Positions 20,443 to 29,931 of a stretch of DNA of 64,000 bases are shown here, in pieces. The notes under the pieces are model-generated. The model was not told the origin of the DNA, ran no database searches, and was given only the letters and a program-made list of their open reading frames with translations. Source of the DNA: Nocardioides sp. TF02-7 (lineage in GTDB: Bacteria; Actinomycetota; Actinomycetes; Propionibacteriales; Nocardioidaceae); NCBI RefSeq assembly GCF_022437945.1, contig NZ_CP092535.1, positions 2,914,001-2,978,000 of the forward strand, in the 5' to 3' direction. Numbering within the stretch: position 1 is the stretch's first letter; every line of letters begins with the position of its first letter. A program made the translations under genes and the position numbers.

Positions 20443-20503
20443 CGCGGCCGCCGCCCTGACCCGCCGGCACCCGGAAGCGCTCCTCGTGCGGCCGCGGGCG
20501 ACG

Positions 20504-20509
20504 TAACGT
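20504..20509 (+). promoter_or_regulatory. -10 box of xdhABC
   Basis: TAACGT, seven bases before the xdhA ATG, predicts a leaderless xdhABC transcript. No operator repeat was found here. Confidence 0.45.
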
Positions 20510-20516
20510 GCCCCCC

Positions 20517-21892
20517 ATGGAGGAGCTCCACGTCACGGTCAACGGCGAGGCCCGCCCGCTCGCCGGCGCCGCGCCGCCGGCGACCGCGCTGGACTGGCTG
20601 CGGGCGAACGGCCTGACCGGGGCCAAGGAGGGCTGCGCCGAGGGGGAGTGCGGTGCCTGCTCGGTGCTCGTGGCCCGGCCCGGCTGCGACGCCCCCGACC
20701 GAGTGGACGGCCGTCAACGCGTGCCTGCTGCCGGCGGCCGCGCTCGCGGGCCAGGAGGTCGTGACGGCCGAGGGGCTCGGCACCCCTGCGGCGCTGCACC
20801 CCGTGCAGCGCGAGATGGCGGTGCGCGGCGGCTCGCAGTGCGGCTACTGCACGCCGGGGTTCGTGTGCAGCATGGCGGCGGAGTACTACCGGCCGGGCCG
20901 CGACGGCTTCGACCTCCACGCCCTCTCCGGCAACCTGTGCCGCTGCACGGGCTACCGGCCGATCAAGGACGCCGCCGACGCGCTCGGCCCGCCGGCCGAC
21001 GGCGACCTGCTCGCCGCCCGCGGCGCGGCGCCGGCGCCGCCGGTGCCGCCGGTGCGGCTGCCCGGGTTCGTGCGGCCGGCCGACCTCGACGAGGCGCTCG
21101 CGCTGCTGGCCGAGGACGGCGCGACGGCGGTCGCCGGCGCGACCGACCTCGGCGTGGAGATGAACCTCCGCGGTGCCCGGCCCGCCCTCCTCGTCGCCAT
21201 CGACCGGCTCGAGGAGCTGCGGGGGACTCGAGGTGCGCGCGGAGCACGTCGAGATCGGGGCCGCCCTCACCCTCAGCGAGGTCGAGCGGCTGCTCGCCGG
21301 GCGGCTGCCGCTGCTCGACGCCGTGCTCCCGCAGTTCGCGTCGCGACTGATCCGCAACGGCGCCACGATCGGCGGCAACCTCGGCACGGCCTCGCCGATC
21401 GGCGACCTGCCGCCCGCGCTGCTGGCGCTCGACGCGTCGGTCGTGCTGGTGTCCGCGGCCGGCGAGCGGGAGGTGCCGCTCGACGGCTACTTCACCGGCT
21501 ACCGCCGGACCGTCCGCGGCCCCGGGGAGCTGGTGCGGGCGGTCCGGGTGCCGCTGCCGCCGGCACCGGTCGCCGCCTTCCACAAGATCGCCAAGCGCCG
21601 GTTCGACGACATCTCCTCCGTCGCCGTCGCGTTCGCCCTCGACGTCGCCGACGGCATGGTGACCCGCGCCGCCGTCGGGCTCGGCGGCGTCGCGGCCACC
21701 CCGGTCCGGGCGACCGCGACCGAGGCCGCCCTCCTCGGGCGCCCGTGGGACGAGGAGACCGTCCGCGCCGGCGCCGAGGTGCTCGCGGGGGAGGGGACGC
21801 CGCTCGACGACCACCGCGCGAGCGCGGCGTACCGGCGGGCGATGCTCGGGCAGTCGCTGCGACGGCTGTTCCACGAGGCGGGCGCGGCATGA
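20517..21892 (+). CDS. xdhA: Xanthine dehydrogenase small subunit (2Fe-2S and FAD domains)
   Basis: About 457 residues after correction. The first [2Fe-2S] site is in CAEGECGACSVL and the second in SQCGYCTPGFVC with NLCRCTGYRPI. A FAD-binding domain starts near residue 180 (PGFVRPADLDEALALL) and includes RNGATIGGNLGTASPIGD. Electrons pass from the molybdenum site on XdhB through these centres to NAD. Two breaks: C run at 20692-20696 and an extra A at 21226. The start at 20517 is set by the -10 box. ATGA overlap with xdhB. Confidence 0.92.
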
Positions 21893-24158
21893 CCGGCCTC
21901 TGGACCCGGCCGCCCGGAGGTGACGTCGGCACCGCCCGGCCGCACGAGTCCGCCGCCCTCCACGTCACCGGCCGCGCGCTTCTACACCGACGACGTCGCG
22001 CTGCGGACCCCGTCGCTCCTCCACGCCTTCCCCGTGCAGGCGCCGCACACCCACGCGCTGGTCACCCGGCTCGACCCGAAGCCGGCCTACGACGTGCCCG
22101 GCGTCGTGCGGGTGCTGACGGCCGACGACGTGCCCGGCGCCAACGACTCGGGCACCAAGCACGACGAGCCGCTGTTCCCGACCGAGGTGATGTTCCACGG
22201 CCAGGCCGTCGCCTGGGTGCTCGGCGAGACGCTCGAGGCCGCCCGCACCGGGGCGGTCGCCGTGGAGGTCGACTACGAGCCGCTGCCCGCCCTCGTCACC
22301 GTGCGGGAGGCGATCGAGGCGGGCAGCTTCCAGGGCATGCAGCCGCGGATGGAGCGCGGCGACGTGGCGGCGGGTCTCGCCGCCGCGACGTGGGTCTTCG
22401 AGGGCGAGCTCGAGATGGCGGGGCAGGAGCACTTCTACCTCGAGACCCACGCCTCGCTGGCCCGCCTCGACGACGACGGCCAGGTGCAGGTGCTGTCGAG
22501 CACGCAGCACCCCACCGAGACGCAGGAGATCGTCGCCCACGTGCTCGGCCTCCCCAGCCACCAGGTCACCGTCGAGTGCGTGCGGATGGGTGGCGGGTTC
22601 GGCGGCAAGGAGATGCAGCCGCACGGCTACGCCGCCGTCGCGGCGCTCGGCGCGACCGTGACCGGCCGCCCGGTGCGGGTGCGGCTCACCCGCCAGCAGG
22701 ACATGACGATGAGCGGCAAGCGGCACGGCTTCCACGCGTCGTGGCGAGTCGGGTTCGACGACGACGGCCGGCTGCAAGCGCTCGACGCCACGCTCACCTC
22801 CGACGGCGGGTGGAGCCTCGACCTCTCCGAGCCGGTGCTGTCGCGGGCGCTGTGCCACGTCGACAACGCCTACTGGATCCCGCACGTCCGGCTCCACGGC
22901 CGGATCGCCCGCACCCACAAGACGTCGCAGACCGCGTTCCGCGGCTTCGGCGGCCCGCAGGGGATGCTCGTGATCGAGGACGTGCTCGGCCGGTGCGCCC
23001 CGCGGCTCGGCATCGACCCCACCGAGCTGCGGCGCCGCAACTTCTACGCCGACGGCCAGGCGACGCCGTACGGCCAACCGGTGCGGCACCCGGAGCGGCT
23101 GGTCACGGCGTGGGAGCAGGTGCTCGCGTCGGGCGACGTCGCGGGGCGGCGCCGGGAGATCGCCGCGGCCAACGCCGCCGACCCGCACCGGAAGCGCGGG
23201 CTGGCGGTCACGCCGGTGAAGTTCGGGATCTCCTTCAACTTCACCGCGTTCAACCAGGCCGGTGCCCTCGTGCACGTCTACAAGGACGGCTCGGTGCTGA
23301 TCAACCACGGCGGCACCGAGATGGGGCAGGGCCTGCACACGAAGATGCTGCAGGTCGCCGCCACCGCCCTCGGCCTGCCGATCGAGCGGGTGCGGCTCGC
23401 GCCGACCCGCACCGACAAGGTGCCCAACACCTCCGCCACCGCCGCCAGCTCCGCCGCCGACCTCAACGGCGCGGCCGTCAAGGACGCGTGCGACCAGGTC
23501 CTCGCGCGGCTGCGGCCGGTGCGCGACCGGCTCGGGCCGGACGCGTCGTGGGACGAGGTGGTGAGCGCGGCGTACTTCGACCGCGTGCAGCTGTGGGCGG
23601 CCGGGTTCTACCGCACCGAGGGGCTCAGCTGGGACGCGGCCGCGATGCGCGGGGAGCCGTTCAAGTACTTCGCCTACGGCGTCGCGGCGGCCGAGGTCGA
23701 GGTCGACGGCTTCACCGGCGCCTACCAGGTGCGGCGGGTCGACATCGTCCACGACGTCGGCGACAGCCTCTCGCCGCTCGTCGACCTCGGGCAGGTCGAG
23801 GGCGGGTTCGTGCAGGGTGTCGGGTGGCTCACCCTCGAGGACCTGCGCTGGGACGCCTCCGACGGCCCCGCCCGCGGCCGGCTCGCCACCCAGGCGGCGT
23901 CGACGTACAAGCTGCCGTCGATCTCGGAGATGCCTGCCGACCTCCGGGTCTCGCTGCTCGAGCGGGCCACCGAGGAAGGGGGTCGTCTACGGGTCGAAGG
24001 CGGTCGGCGAGCCGCCGCTCATGCTCGCCTTCTCGGTGCGCGAGGCGATCCGCGACGCGGTCGCGGCGTTCGGGCCGGCCTGGACGGTGGTCGAGCTGCC
24101 GTCGCCCGCCACTCCGGAGGCCGTGTGGTGGGCGATCGAACGGGCGCGGGACGCGTGA
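21889..24158 (+). CDS. xdhB: Xanthine dehydrogenase large subunit (molybdopterin-binding)
   Basis: Catalytic subunit oxidising hypoxanthine and xanthine to urate. About 755 residues after correction. Landmarks in order: FYTDDVALRTPSLLHAF, the Mo-cofactor loop MGGGFGGKEMQ, QTAFRGFGGPQGM, GGTEMGQGLHTK and the C-terminal KAVGEPPLMLAFSVREAIRD, whose GEPP glutamate is the catalytic base. Frame breaks near 21976 and in a G run at 23978-23982. The stop overlaps the xdhC start by one base. Genes for urate breakdown lie 7 kb downstream on the other strand. Confidence 0.93.
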
Positions 24159-24973
24159 TGGACTGGCTGGCCGCGCTGCAGGAGTGCCGGCGACGCCGGG
24201 AGGCGGCGGTGCTGGTCACCGTCACCGAGGTCCGCGGACACGCACCCCGCGACGCCGGCGCCAAGCTCGTCGTGACCGCCGGCGCCACCTGGGGCAGCGT
24301 GGGCGGCGGCAACCTCGAGGAGACCGCCGTACGCCGGGCGCGGGCGCTGATCGGCGACGGCGCGGGCGCGCCGGTGGTCGAGCGGTTCGCGCTGTCCGAC
24401 CGGGCCCCAGCCGAGCACGGCGTGCAGTGCTGCGGCGGCGAGGTCACGCTCCTGCTCGAACCGGTGCCGGTGCGGCGGGCGGTCGCCGTCTTCGGCATGG
24501 GGCACGTGGGGCTGGAGATCGCGCTCCTCCTGAGCCGCCACGAGCTCGAGCTGCACCTGGTCGACTCCCGCGCCGACCAGCTGGGCGATGAGCGGCTCGG
24601 CCCCGTGCGGTCGGGGGCCGCGGAGGTGCACGTGCACCGGGTGCCGGTGCTGCCCGAGCTGGTGGTCGCCGAGCTGCCGGCCGGCACCGACGTGCTCGTG
24701 CTGACCCACGACCACGCCGAGGACCTCGCCCTCCTCGACGCGCTGCTCCGCTCCACCCTGCCGGGCTCGATCGGGCTGATCGGGTCCTCGGCGAAGTGGA
24801 CCCGGTTCCGCGCCCGCCTCGCCGACCTCGGCCACCCCGAACCTGTCGTCGCGCGGGTCCGCACGCCCATCGGCGACCCCGCCGTGACCGGCGTACACGG
24901 CAAGACCCCGGCCGCCATCGCCCTCTCCGTCGTCACCGAGCTGCTCGCGCGCCCCGCCGCCGTACCGCGTTGA
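24158..24973 (+). CDS. xdhC: Xanthine dehydrogenase accessory protein XdhC
   Basis: 271 residues, frame intact. XdhC binds and delivers the sulfurated molybdenum cofactor to XdhB. The N-terminal domain has GSVGGGNLEE and QCCGGEVTLLLE; the C-terminal Rossmann part has FGMGHVGLEIALLL, LTHDHAEDL and LIGSSAKWTRFRARLADLG. The stop TGA lies inside the first unit of repeat array 2. Confidence 0.92.
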   Translation: MDWLAALQECRRRREAAVLVTVTEVRGHAPRDAGAKLVVTAGATWGSVGGGNLEETAVRRARALIGDGAGAPVVERFALSDRAPAEHGVQCCGGEVTLLLEPVPVRRAVAVFGMGHVGLEIALLLSRHELELHLVDSRADQLGDERLGPVRSGAAEVHVHRVPVLPELVVAELPAGTDVLVLTHDHAEDLALLDALLRSTLPGSIGLIGSSAKWTRFRARLADLGHPEPVVARVRTPIGDPAVTGVHGKTPAAIALSVVTELLARPAAVPR

Positions 24974-25219
24974 ATCGGGTGTTGTGGTGGGTCGAATCGG
25001 GCCTCGTGGTGGGTCGAATCGGGCCTCGTGGTCGGTCGAATCGGGCCTCGTGGTGGGTCGAATCGGGCCCCGTGGTTGGTTGATTCCGGCCTCGTGGTGG
25101 CGGAGTGCGCCACGACCCCCGACTCAACCGACCACGACACCCGATTCGACGAGCCACGACACCCGATTCAACCCACCACGACACACGATTCAACACACCA
25201 CGAGGCCCGATTCAACGTG
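24969..25219. repeat. 22-bp inverted repeat array 2 (6 forward + 5 reverse units)
   Basis: Same family as the array at 7987. Forward units start at 24969, 24991, 25013, 25035, 25057 and 25079, reading GTYGAATCGGG then CCTCGTGG plus variable ends. A 9-base centre follows (25101-25109), then reverse units at 25110, 25132, 25154, 25176 and 25198 (CCACGACACCCGATTC plus ends). As in array 1, paired units differ at two central bases (CC against TG). Here the outermost pair is swapped: the first forward unit carries TG and the last reverse unit carries CC. The array begins on the xdhC stop and ends 15 bases before a -10 box. Confidence 0.9.
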
Positions 25220-25234
25220 GGGCAGGGGGCTCGG

Positions 25235-25240
25235 TAGCGT
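25235..25240 (+). promoter_or_regulatory. -10 box of the thioesterase gene
   Basis: TAGCGT, seven bases before the GTG at 25248, directly after repeat array 2. Same box and spacing class as at 8184 after array 1. Confidence 0.5.
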
Positions 25241-25247
25241 CGGGGGT

Positions 25248-26097
25248 GTGAGCACCGAGACCGAGGTGGGGCCGGCGGCGGGGGCCGCCGGGAGCGAGTT
25301 CGACCGCGACATCGCCGTGAGCGGCGCGGCAGGCGGGCAGCGGTTCGAGGGGCTGCTGAGCGACCGTTGGCGGGTCGGCGGCGGCCTCAACGGCGGCTAC
25401 CAGCTGGCGTTCCTCGGCAACGCCGTGCGCGCGGCGCTGCCCGACCACCCCGACCCGGTGGCGGTGAGCGCCTACTACCTCTCGCCCGCACAGGCCGGCG
25501 AGGCGGAGGCGGTCGTCGACGTACGCCGCGCCGGCGGCCGCACCGCCACGGTCGCGGCCGACCTGCGGCAGGGCGGCGACACCCGGCTGACCGTCCTCGC
25601 CACCTACGCCGACCTCGACCGGTTCCCGGTCGACGACGTGCGCACCACGGCCGAGCCGCTGCGGCTCCCGCCGGTCGACGAGTGCCTCCCCGGCTCGATG
25701 GCGCCGCCGGAGGTCAAGGAGCTGGCGCCGTTCATCGCACGGTTCGACATGCGCTTCCACCCCGACGAGGTCGGGTGGGCGGTCGGGAAGCCGAGCGGCC
25801 GCGGCAGCCTGAGCGCGTGGTTCCGGTTCGCCGACGGCCGCGAGCCCGACCCCGCTGGCGCTGCTGATGGCGGTGGACGCGCTGCCGCCGGTGACGTTCG
25901 ACCTCGGCCTGCCGGGCTGGGCGCCGACGGTCGAGCTCACCGTCCACGTCCGTGCCCGGCCCGCGCCGGGGTGGCTGCGGGTGCGCCACGCCACCCGCAA
26001 CGTGGCGGGCGGGATGTTCGAGGAGGACTGCGAGGTCTGGGACTCCGCCGACCGGCTGGTCGCCCAGTCGCGGCAGCTGGCCCGGCTCCCGCGCTGA
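25248..26097 (+). CDS. Acyl-CoA thioesterase-like (hotdog, TesB/4HBT_3 type) protein
   Basis: About 282 residues after correction, matching two fused hotdog domains. The N-terminal segment WRVGGGLNGGYQLAFLGNAV, with the family's glycine-rich turn before the long helix, and VSAYYLSPAQAGEAEAVVDV are characteristic. The second half has LTVHVRARPAPGWLRV and FEEDCEVWDSADRLVAQSRQ. A C run at 25851-25854 has one extra base (DPLALLMAVDALPP expected). Likely cleaves acyl-CoA esters; substrate unknown. Convergent with guaD, eight bases apart. Confidence 0.8.
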
Positions 26098-26104
26098 CCG
26101 CCCG

Positions 26105-26596
26105 TCAGTACGCCGTCCGGCCCTCCTCGGCCAGCCAGGCGTCGAACGGCGCGGTGCCGGTCGGCACCGGGTGCTGCTCGACGCGCAGCTGCCACTCCGA
26201 GCGGGCCTTCCCGAACAGCTCGTGGAACGCCCGGTCGTCGAAGCCGCCACGGGCGGCGTCGTCGCGGTCGGCGGCGAAGACCACCCGGTCGAGCCGCGCC
26301 CACAGCGCCGCGGAGAGGCAGAGCGGGCAGGGCTCGCAGGAGGCGTAGAGCGTGCAGCCGGCGAGGGAGAAGTCGCCGAGGACGGCGCACGCCGACCGGA
26401 TCGCCACCACCTCGGCGTGCGCGGTGGGGTCGAGGTCGCGGGTGACCCGGTTCTGCCCGGAGGACACCAGCGCGTCGCCGCGCACGATCACCGCCCCGAA
26501 CGGGCCGCCGCCGTGGGCGACGTTGGCCGTCGCCAGGTCGACCGCGTGCGACAGCCAGGTCGCGTCGTCGTAGTCCACCTTCATCGATCCGTCCAT
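26105..26596 (-). CDS. guaD: Nucleoside/guanine deaminase
   Basis: 163 residues, frame intact. Zinc-dependent deaminase of the cytidine deaminase fold: HAEVVAIRSAC supplies the zinc His and catalytic Glu, SCEPCPLCLSA the two zinc cysteines. The GGGPFGAVIV segment and C-terminal aromatic tail fit bacterial guanine deaminase, which makes xanthine from guanine. Last gene of the purine operon, four bases after the regulator. Start at 26596 (MDGSMKV); the internal ATG at 26584 is an alternative. Confidence 0.82.
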   Translation of the reverse strand: MDGSMKVDYDDATWLSHAVDLATANVAHGGGPFGAVIVRGDALVSSGQNRVTRDLDPTAHAEVVAIRSACAVLGDFSLAGCTLYASCEPCPLCLSAALWARLDRVVFAADRDDAARGGFDDRAFHELFGKARSEWQLRVEQHPVPTGTAPFDAWLAEEGRTAY

Positions 26597-26600
26597 CGCC

Positions 26601-27407
26601 TCACTCCACCTCTCCGATGCGCTCGTAGGCCTCGGTGATCGCCCGCACCCGTCGGCCGCCCGCGCGCCCGCACGCCGCGAGCACGGCGTCCGCCAGGACG
26701 CAGGCCAGCGCCATCGGCGCCGCATAGCTGTCGAAGGCCAGGGTGTGCTGCAGCGGGCACTCCAGCCACACCGTCGCGTGGGCCGCGTGCGCGACGGCCG
26801 TCGGGTCGCCGACCAGCACCACCGCGGCCCCGGTCGCGGCCGCCTCGGCCAGGAACCGGTCGAACCCCCGCGGCCGGCGGCGGAAGCCGATCACGACCAC
26901 CACGTCCTCCGGTCCGAGGCCGGCCAGCTCCTCCCCGAGCGTCTGCCCCGGCACCGGCGCCAGCCGTACGTCGTCGCGCGCCTGCGCCAGCTGCTCCCGC
27001 AGGTGCAGTGCGACGGGGTGGCTGTTGCGCCACCCCACCACCAGCACCCGGTGCGCCATCGCGACCAGCCCGGCGACCTCCGGCAGGCGCGGCTGGTCGA
27101 TCGCCCGCAGGACGGCGGCCTGCTCGGCAGCCGCCAGCGCCGTGGCGTCGGGTGCGCTCTCGACCCGCCGCGGCTCGCCGTTGCCGCGCAGGCCGCGCAG
27201 GTGCTCGCGCACCTCGTCGAAGTCCTCGAAGCCGAGGTGGCGGAAGAGCCGGCTCATCGTCGCCTTGGAGACGCCGGCCAGCTCGGCGAGCTCGGCCGCC
27301 CGGTAGGTTGCGAGGTCGTCGAGGTGCTCCAGCAGCGTCGCGGCCGCGCGCCGCTCCTGCGGCGTGAGGGTCTCGTGCCGTTCGGCGATCCGCTCGTCGA
27401 TCCTCAT
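26601..27407 (-). CDS. MurR/RpiR family transcriptional regulator
   Basis: 268 residues, frame intact. N-terminal helix-turn-helix (residues about 30-65: AAELAELAGVSKATMSRLFR, with the RpiR-type Ser-Lys-Ala-Thr core) and a C-terminal SIS sugar-phosphate-binding domain (VLVVGWRNSHPVALHL and VVVIGFRRRPRGFDRFL). Encoded inside the purine degradation operon with an ATGA overlap to allC, so it probably controls these genes, although RpiR proteins more often sense sugar phosphates. A candidate operator lies upstream of uraD. Confidence 0.85.
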   Translation of the reverse strand: MRIDERIAERHETLTPQERRAAATLLEHLDDLATYRAAELAELAGVSKATMSRLFRHLGFEDFDEVREHLRGLRGNGEPRRVESAPDATALAAAEQAAVLRAIDQPRLPEVAGLVAMAHRVLVVGWRNSHPVALHLREQLAQARDDVRLAPVPGQTLGEELAGLGPEDVVVVIGFRRRPRGFDRFLAEAAATGAAVVLVGDPTAVAHAAHATVWLECPLQHTLAFDSYAAPMALACVLADAVLAACGRAGGRRVRAITEAYERIGEVE

Positions 27408-28654
27408 CGCTCCTCCTCCAGCTGCCGGGCGACGTGCAGCACGGCGTGCTCGAGGGCGTCGAGCCCCCGCGCGACGTCGAGCTCGCGCACGTCCTCGTCG
27501 GGGTGGTGGCTGATCCCGTCGTGGCAGCGGAGGAACAGCATGCCGACGTCGGTCACGCCGGCCATCGCCATCGCGTCGTGCCCGGCTCGGCTCCACAGGC
27601 CGACCGGGTCGTCGTCGCCGGTCGCGCGGATCCCGGCGACCACCGCCCGCTGCAGCCGGTCGGCGCACGGTGCGGCGGGCGCGGTGTGGGTCTCGGTCAC
27701 CTCGAGCCGGAGCCCGCGCCGCGCGCACCGCGCCGGACCTCGGCGTGCACCTCGTCCCAGGTGCGGTCGCGCTCGGCGTCGGTGGCGGCGCGTACGTCGA
27801 GGGTGAGGGCGGCCCGGCCGGGCACCACGTTGACGGCGCCCGGCTCCACCTCGACCCGGCCGACGGTGGCGATGGTGCCGGCCGCGCGCGCCACCCGTTC
27901 CACGGCGACGACCGCCTCGGCCGCGCCGACCAGCGCGTCCTTCCTGCGCTCGTACGGCGTCCCGCCCGCGTGCCGTGCCTCGCCGAGGAAGGTCAGCACG
28001 AACCGGCGGGCGCCCGCGATGCTGGTGACGTAGCCGAGCGAGGCGTCGGCCGCCTCGAGGTAGGGCCCCTGCTCGATGTGCGCCTCGAGGTAGCCGACCA
28101 GCTCCTCCGGCCGCCGGGCCGCCTCCCCGACCCGCGCGGGGTCGAGGCCGAAGTCGCGGAACGCCTGGTGCAGCGTCACCCCGTCGCGGTCGCGCAGGTC
28201 CCACCAGGCGTCGTCCCAGGTGCCGGCCACCGCCTGGCTGCCGAGCAGCGCCTTGTCGAACCGGGTGCCCTCCTCGTCGCCGAACCCGATCACCTCGAGC
28301 GCGAACGGCAGCCCGAGGGGGCCGGCACCGGCCCGCCGCCCCAGCCGCTCCGCCACCGCGACCGCCATCAGGACGCCGAGCGGGCCGTCGTACCTCCCCG
28401 CGTCGGGCACCGTGTCGAGGTGCGACCCGAGCACCAGCGCGGGCAGCCCCGGCGTGCGGCCCTCGCGGCGGCCGCAGACGTTGCCGGCGGCGTCCTGCCG
28501 CACCCGCAGCCCCGCCTGCTCCATCCAGCCGCCGACGAGCGCGTTGGCCGCGCGGTGCTCGGGGGTGAGGTGGCTGCGCTCGATCCCCCTTCGGGCTCGC
28601 GGTGATCGCGGCGAGCTCGGAGCAACGCGCGAGCACGGTCTCAGCGGTCGTCAC
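27404..28654 (-). CDS. allC: Allantoate amidohydrolase (M20 family)
   Basis: Hydrolyses allantoate to ureidoglycine, carbon dioxide and ammonia. 416 residues after correction. Metal sites are visible in LGSHLDTVPDAGRYDGPLGV, GFGDEEGTRF and LEAHIEQGPYLE; the C-terminal GHDAMAMAGVTDVGMLF is also typical. Two breaks: an extra C at 28585-28589 near the N-terminus (ASPKGIERSHLTPEH expected) and one base missing near 27718. GTG start at 28654 overlaps the end of pucG by 14 bases. Confidence 0.9.
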   Translation of the reverse strand: MTTAETVLARCSELAAITASPKGDRAQPPHPRAPRGQRARRRLDGAGGAAGAAGRRRQRLRPPRGPHAGAARAGARVAPRHGARRGEVRRPARRPDGGRGGGAAGAAGRCRPPRAAVRARGDRVRRRGGHPVRQGAARQPGGGRHLGRRLVGPARPRRGDAAPGVPRLRPRPRAGRGGGPAAGGAGRLPRGAHRAGALPRGGRRLARLRHQHRGRPPVRADLPRRGTARGRDAVRAQEGRAGRRGRGGRRRGTGGARGRHHRHRRPGRGGAGRRQRGARPGRPHPRRTRRHRRRARPHLGRGARRGPARCARRGLRLEVTETHTAPAAPCADRLQRAVVAGIRATGDDDPVGLWSRAGHDAMAMAGVTDVGMLFLRCHDGISHHPDEDVRELDVARGLDALEHAVLHVARQLEEER

Positions 28655-29931
28655 CGGCACCTCGCTCCGCGTCGTCGGCGTAGACCTGTCGGGCGGCGTC
28701 GACCCCGCCGCCGGGAGGTACGGCGACACCGGCGGCCCGCAGCGCGTGCTCGAGCGCCGCGAGGGTCACCAGCACCGCGTCCCTGCGGGCGTTGTGGCCC
28801 ATGGTGCCGATCCGCCACACCCGGCCGTGGAGCGGGCCGAACGAGGTGCCGATCTCGATGCCGAAGTCGGTGAGCAGCGCGGCGCGGACCGCGTCGGCGC
28901 CCTGTGCACCGAGCCGCTCGGGCACCTCGACGGCGACGACGTTGTGCATCTTGTGCGCGACGTCGCCGAAGACGCCGAGCCCGAGCCCGCGGACGCCTGC
29001 GGTCATCGCCCGCCCGTGCAGCGCGTGCCGGGCGACCGCGGCGTCGAGACCCTCCTCGAGCAGCAGCCGGGCGCACTCGCGGGCGGCGTAGAGCATCGAG
29101 GTCGCCTCGGTGTGGTGGTTGAGCCGGCGCGGACCCCAGTAGTCCATGACCTGGGCGAGGTCGAGGTAGTTGCTGGCGATGACCCGGCCGCGGGCCTCGT
29201 CGCCGGGGTCGCCCGGGTCGCCGGGGCCGCCGGGGTCGCCCGCCTCGCGCAGCCCGGCCTCCACGTGCTTGCGGCCCTCGACGACGCCGACCGCGCGCGG
29301 CGAGATCGTGATCGGCGCCGAGCCGGACGGGCCGCCGAGGCACTTCTGCAGGCCCGCGGTGACGACGTCGAGACCCCAGGCGTCGGTGCGCAGCTCGTTG
29401 CCGCCGACCGACGCGGTCGCGTCGCAGTAGAGCAGCACGCCGAGGTCACGGCAGACGGCCCCGATGTCGGCGAGCGGTTGGCACATCGTGGTCGAGGTGT
29501 CGCCGTGCACCACCGCGAGCACCTTCGGCCGCACCGAGCGGACCGCCTCCTCGACCTGCGCCGGGTCGAACACCTCGCCCCCACGGCACCTCGATCGTGT
29601 GCACCTCCGCGCCGCAGCGGTAGCCGATCTCCGCCAGCAGGTGCCCGAACCGCCCGAAGACGGGCACCAGCACCCGGTCGCCCGGCTCGAGCAGCGACAC
29701 CAGCGCCGCCTCGATGCCGGCGCGCGACGTGCCGTCGACGAGGAACGTCTGCTCGTTGGCGGTGTCGAACACCCCGCGGTAGAGCGCCATCACCTCGTTC
29801 ATGGTCGCGGTCATGAACGGGTCGAACTGCCCGACGAGCGGGGCCGACATCGCCCGCAGCACCCGGGGGTCCGCGGTGATCGGCCCCGGCCCCATGAGGA
29901 GCCGCGGCGGCGGGTGCACCTGGCCGGTCAC
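28641..29931 (-). CDS. pucG: (S)-ureidoglycine-glyoxylate aminotransferase
   Basis: PLP class V aminotransferase, about 429 residues after correction. It starts [24 protein letters not shown], with LLMGPGPI a family hallmark. [10 protein letters not shown] and [12 protein letters not shown] carry the PLP aspartate, and [14 protein letters not shown] contains the PLP lysine. A low-complexity insert of Gly-Asp-Pro units ([15 protein letters not shown]) interrupts the large domain near residue 215. A C run at 29578-29582 has one extra base. With allC it channels allantoate nitrogen toward glycine. GTG start overlaps allB. Confidence 0.87.

Noticed and set aside
7987..25219. The 22-bp arrays as CRISPR arrays
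   Set aside because: Units are directly adjacent with no unique spacers, the two halves are inverted, and no cas gene is nearby.
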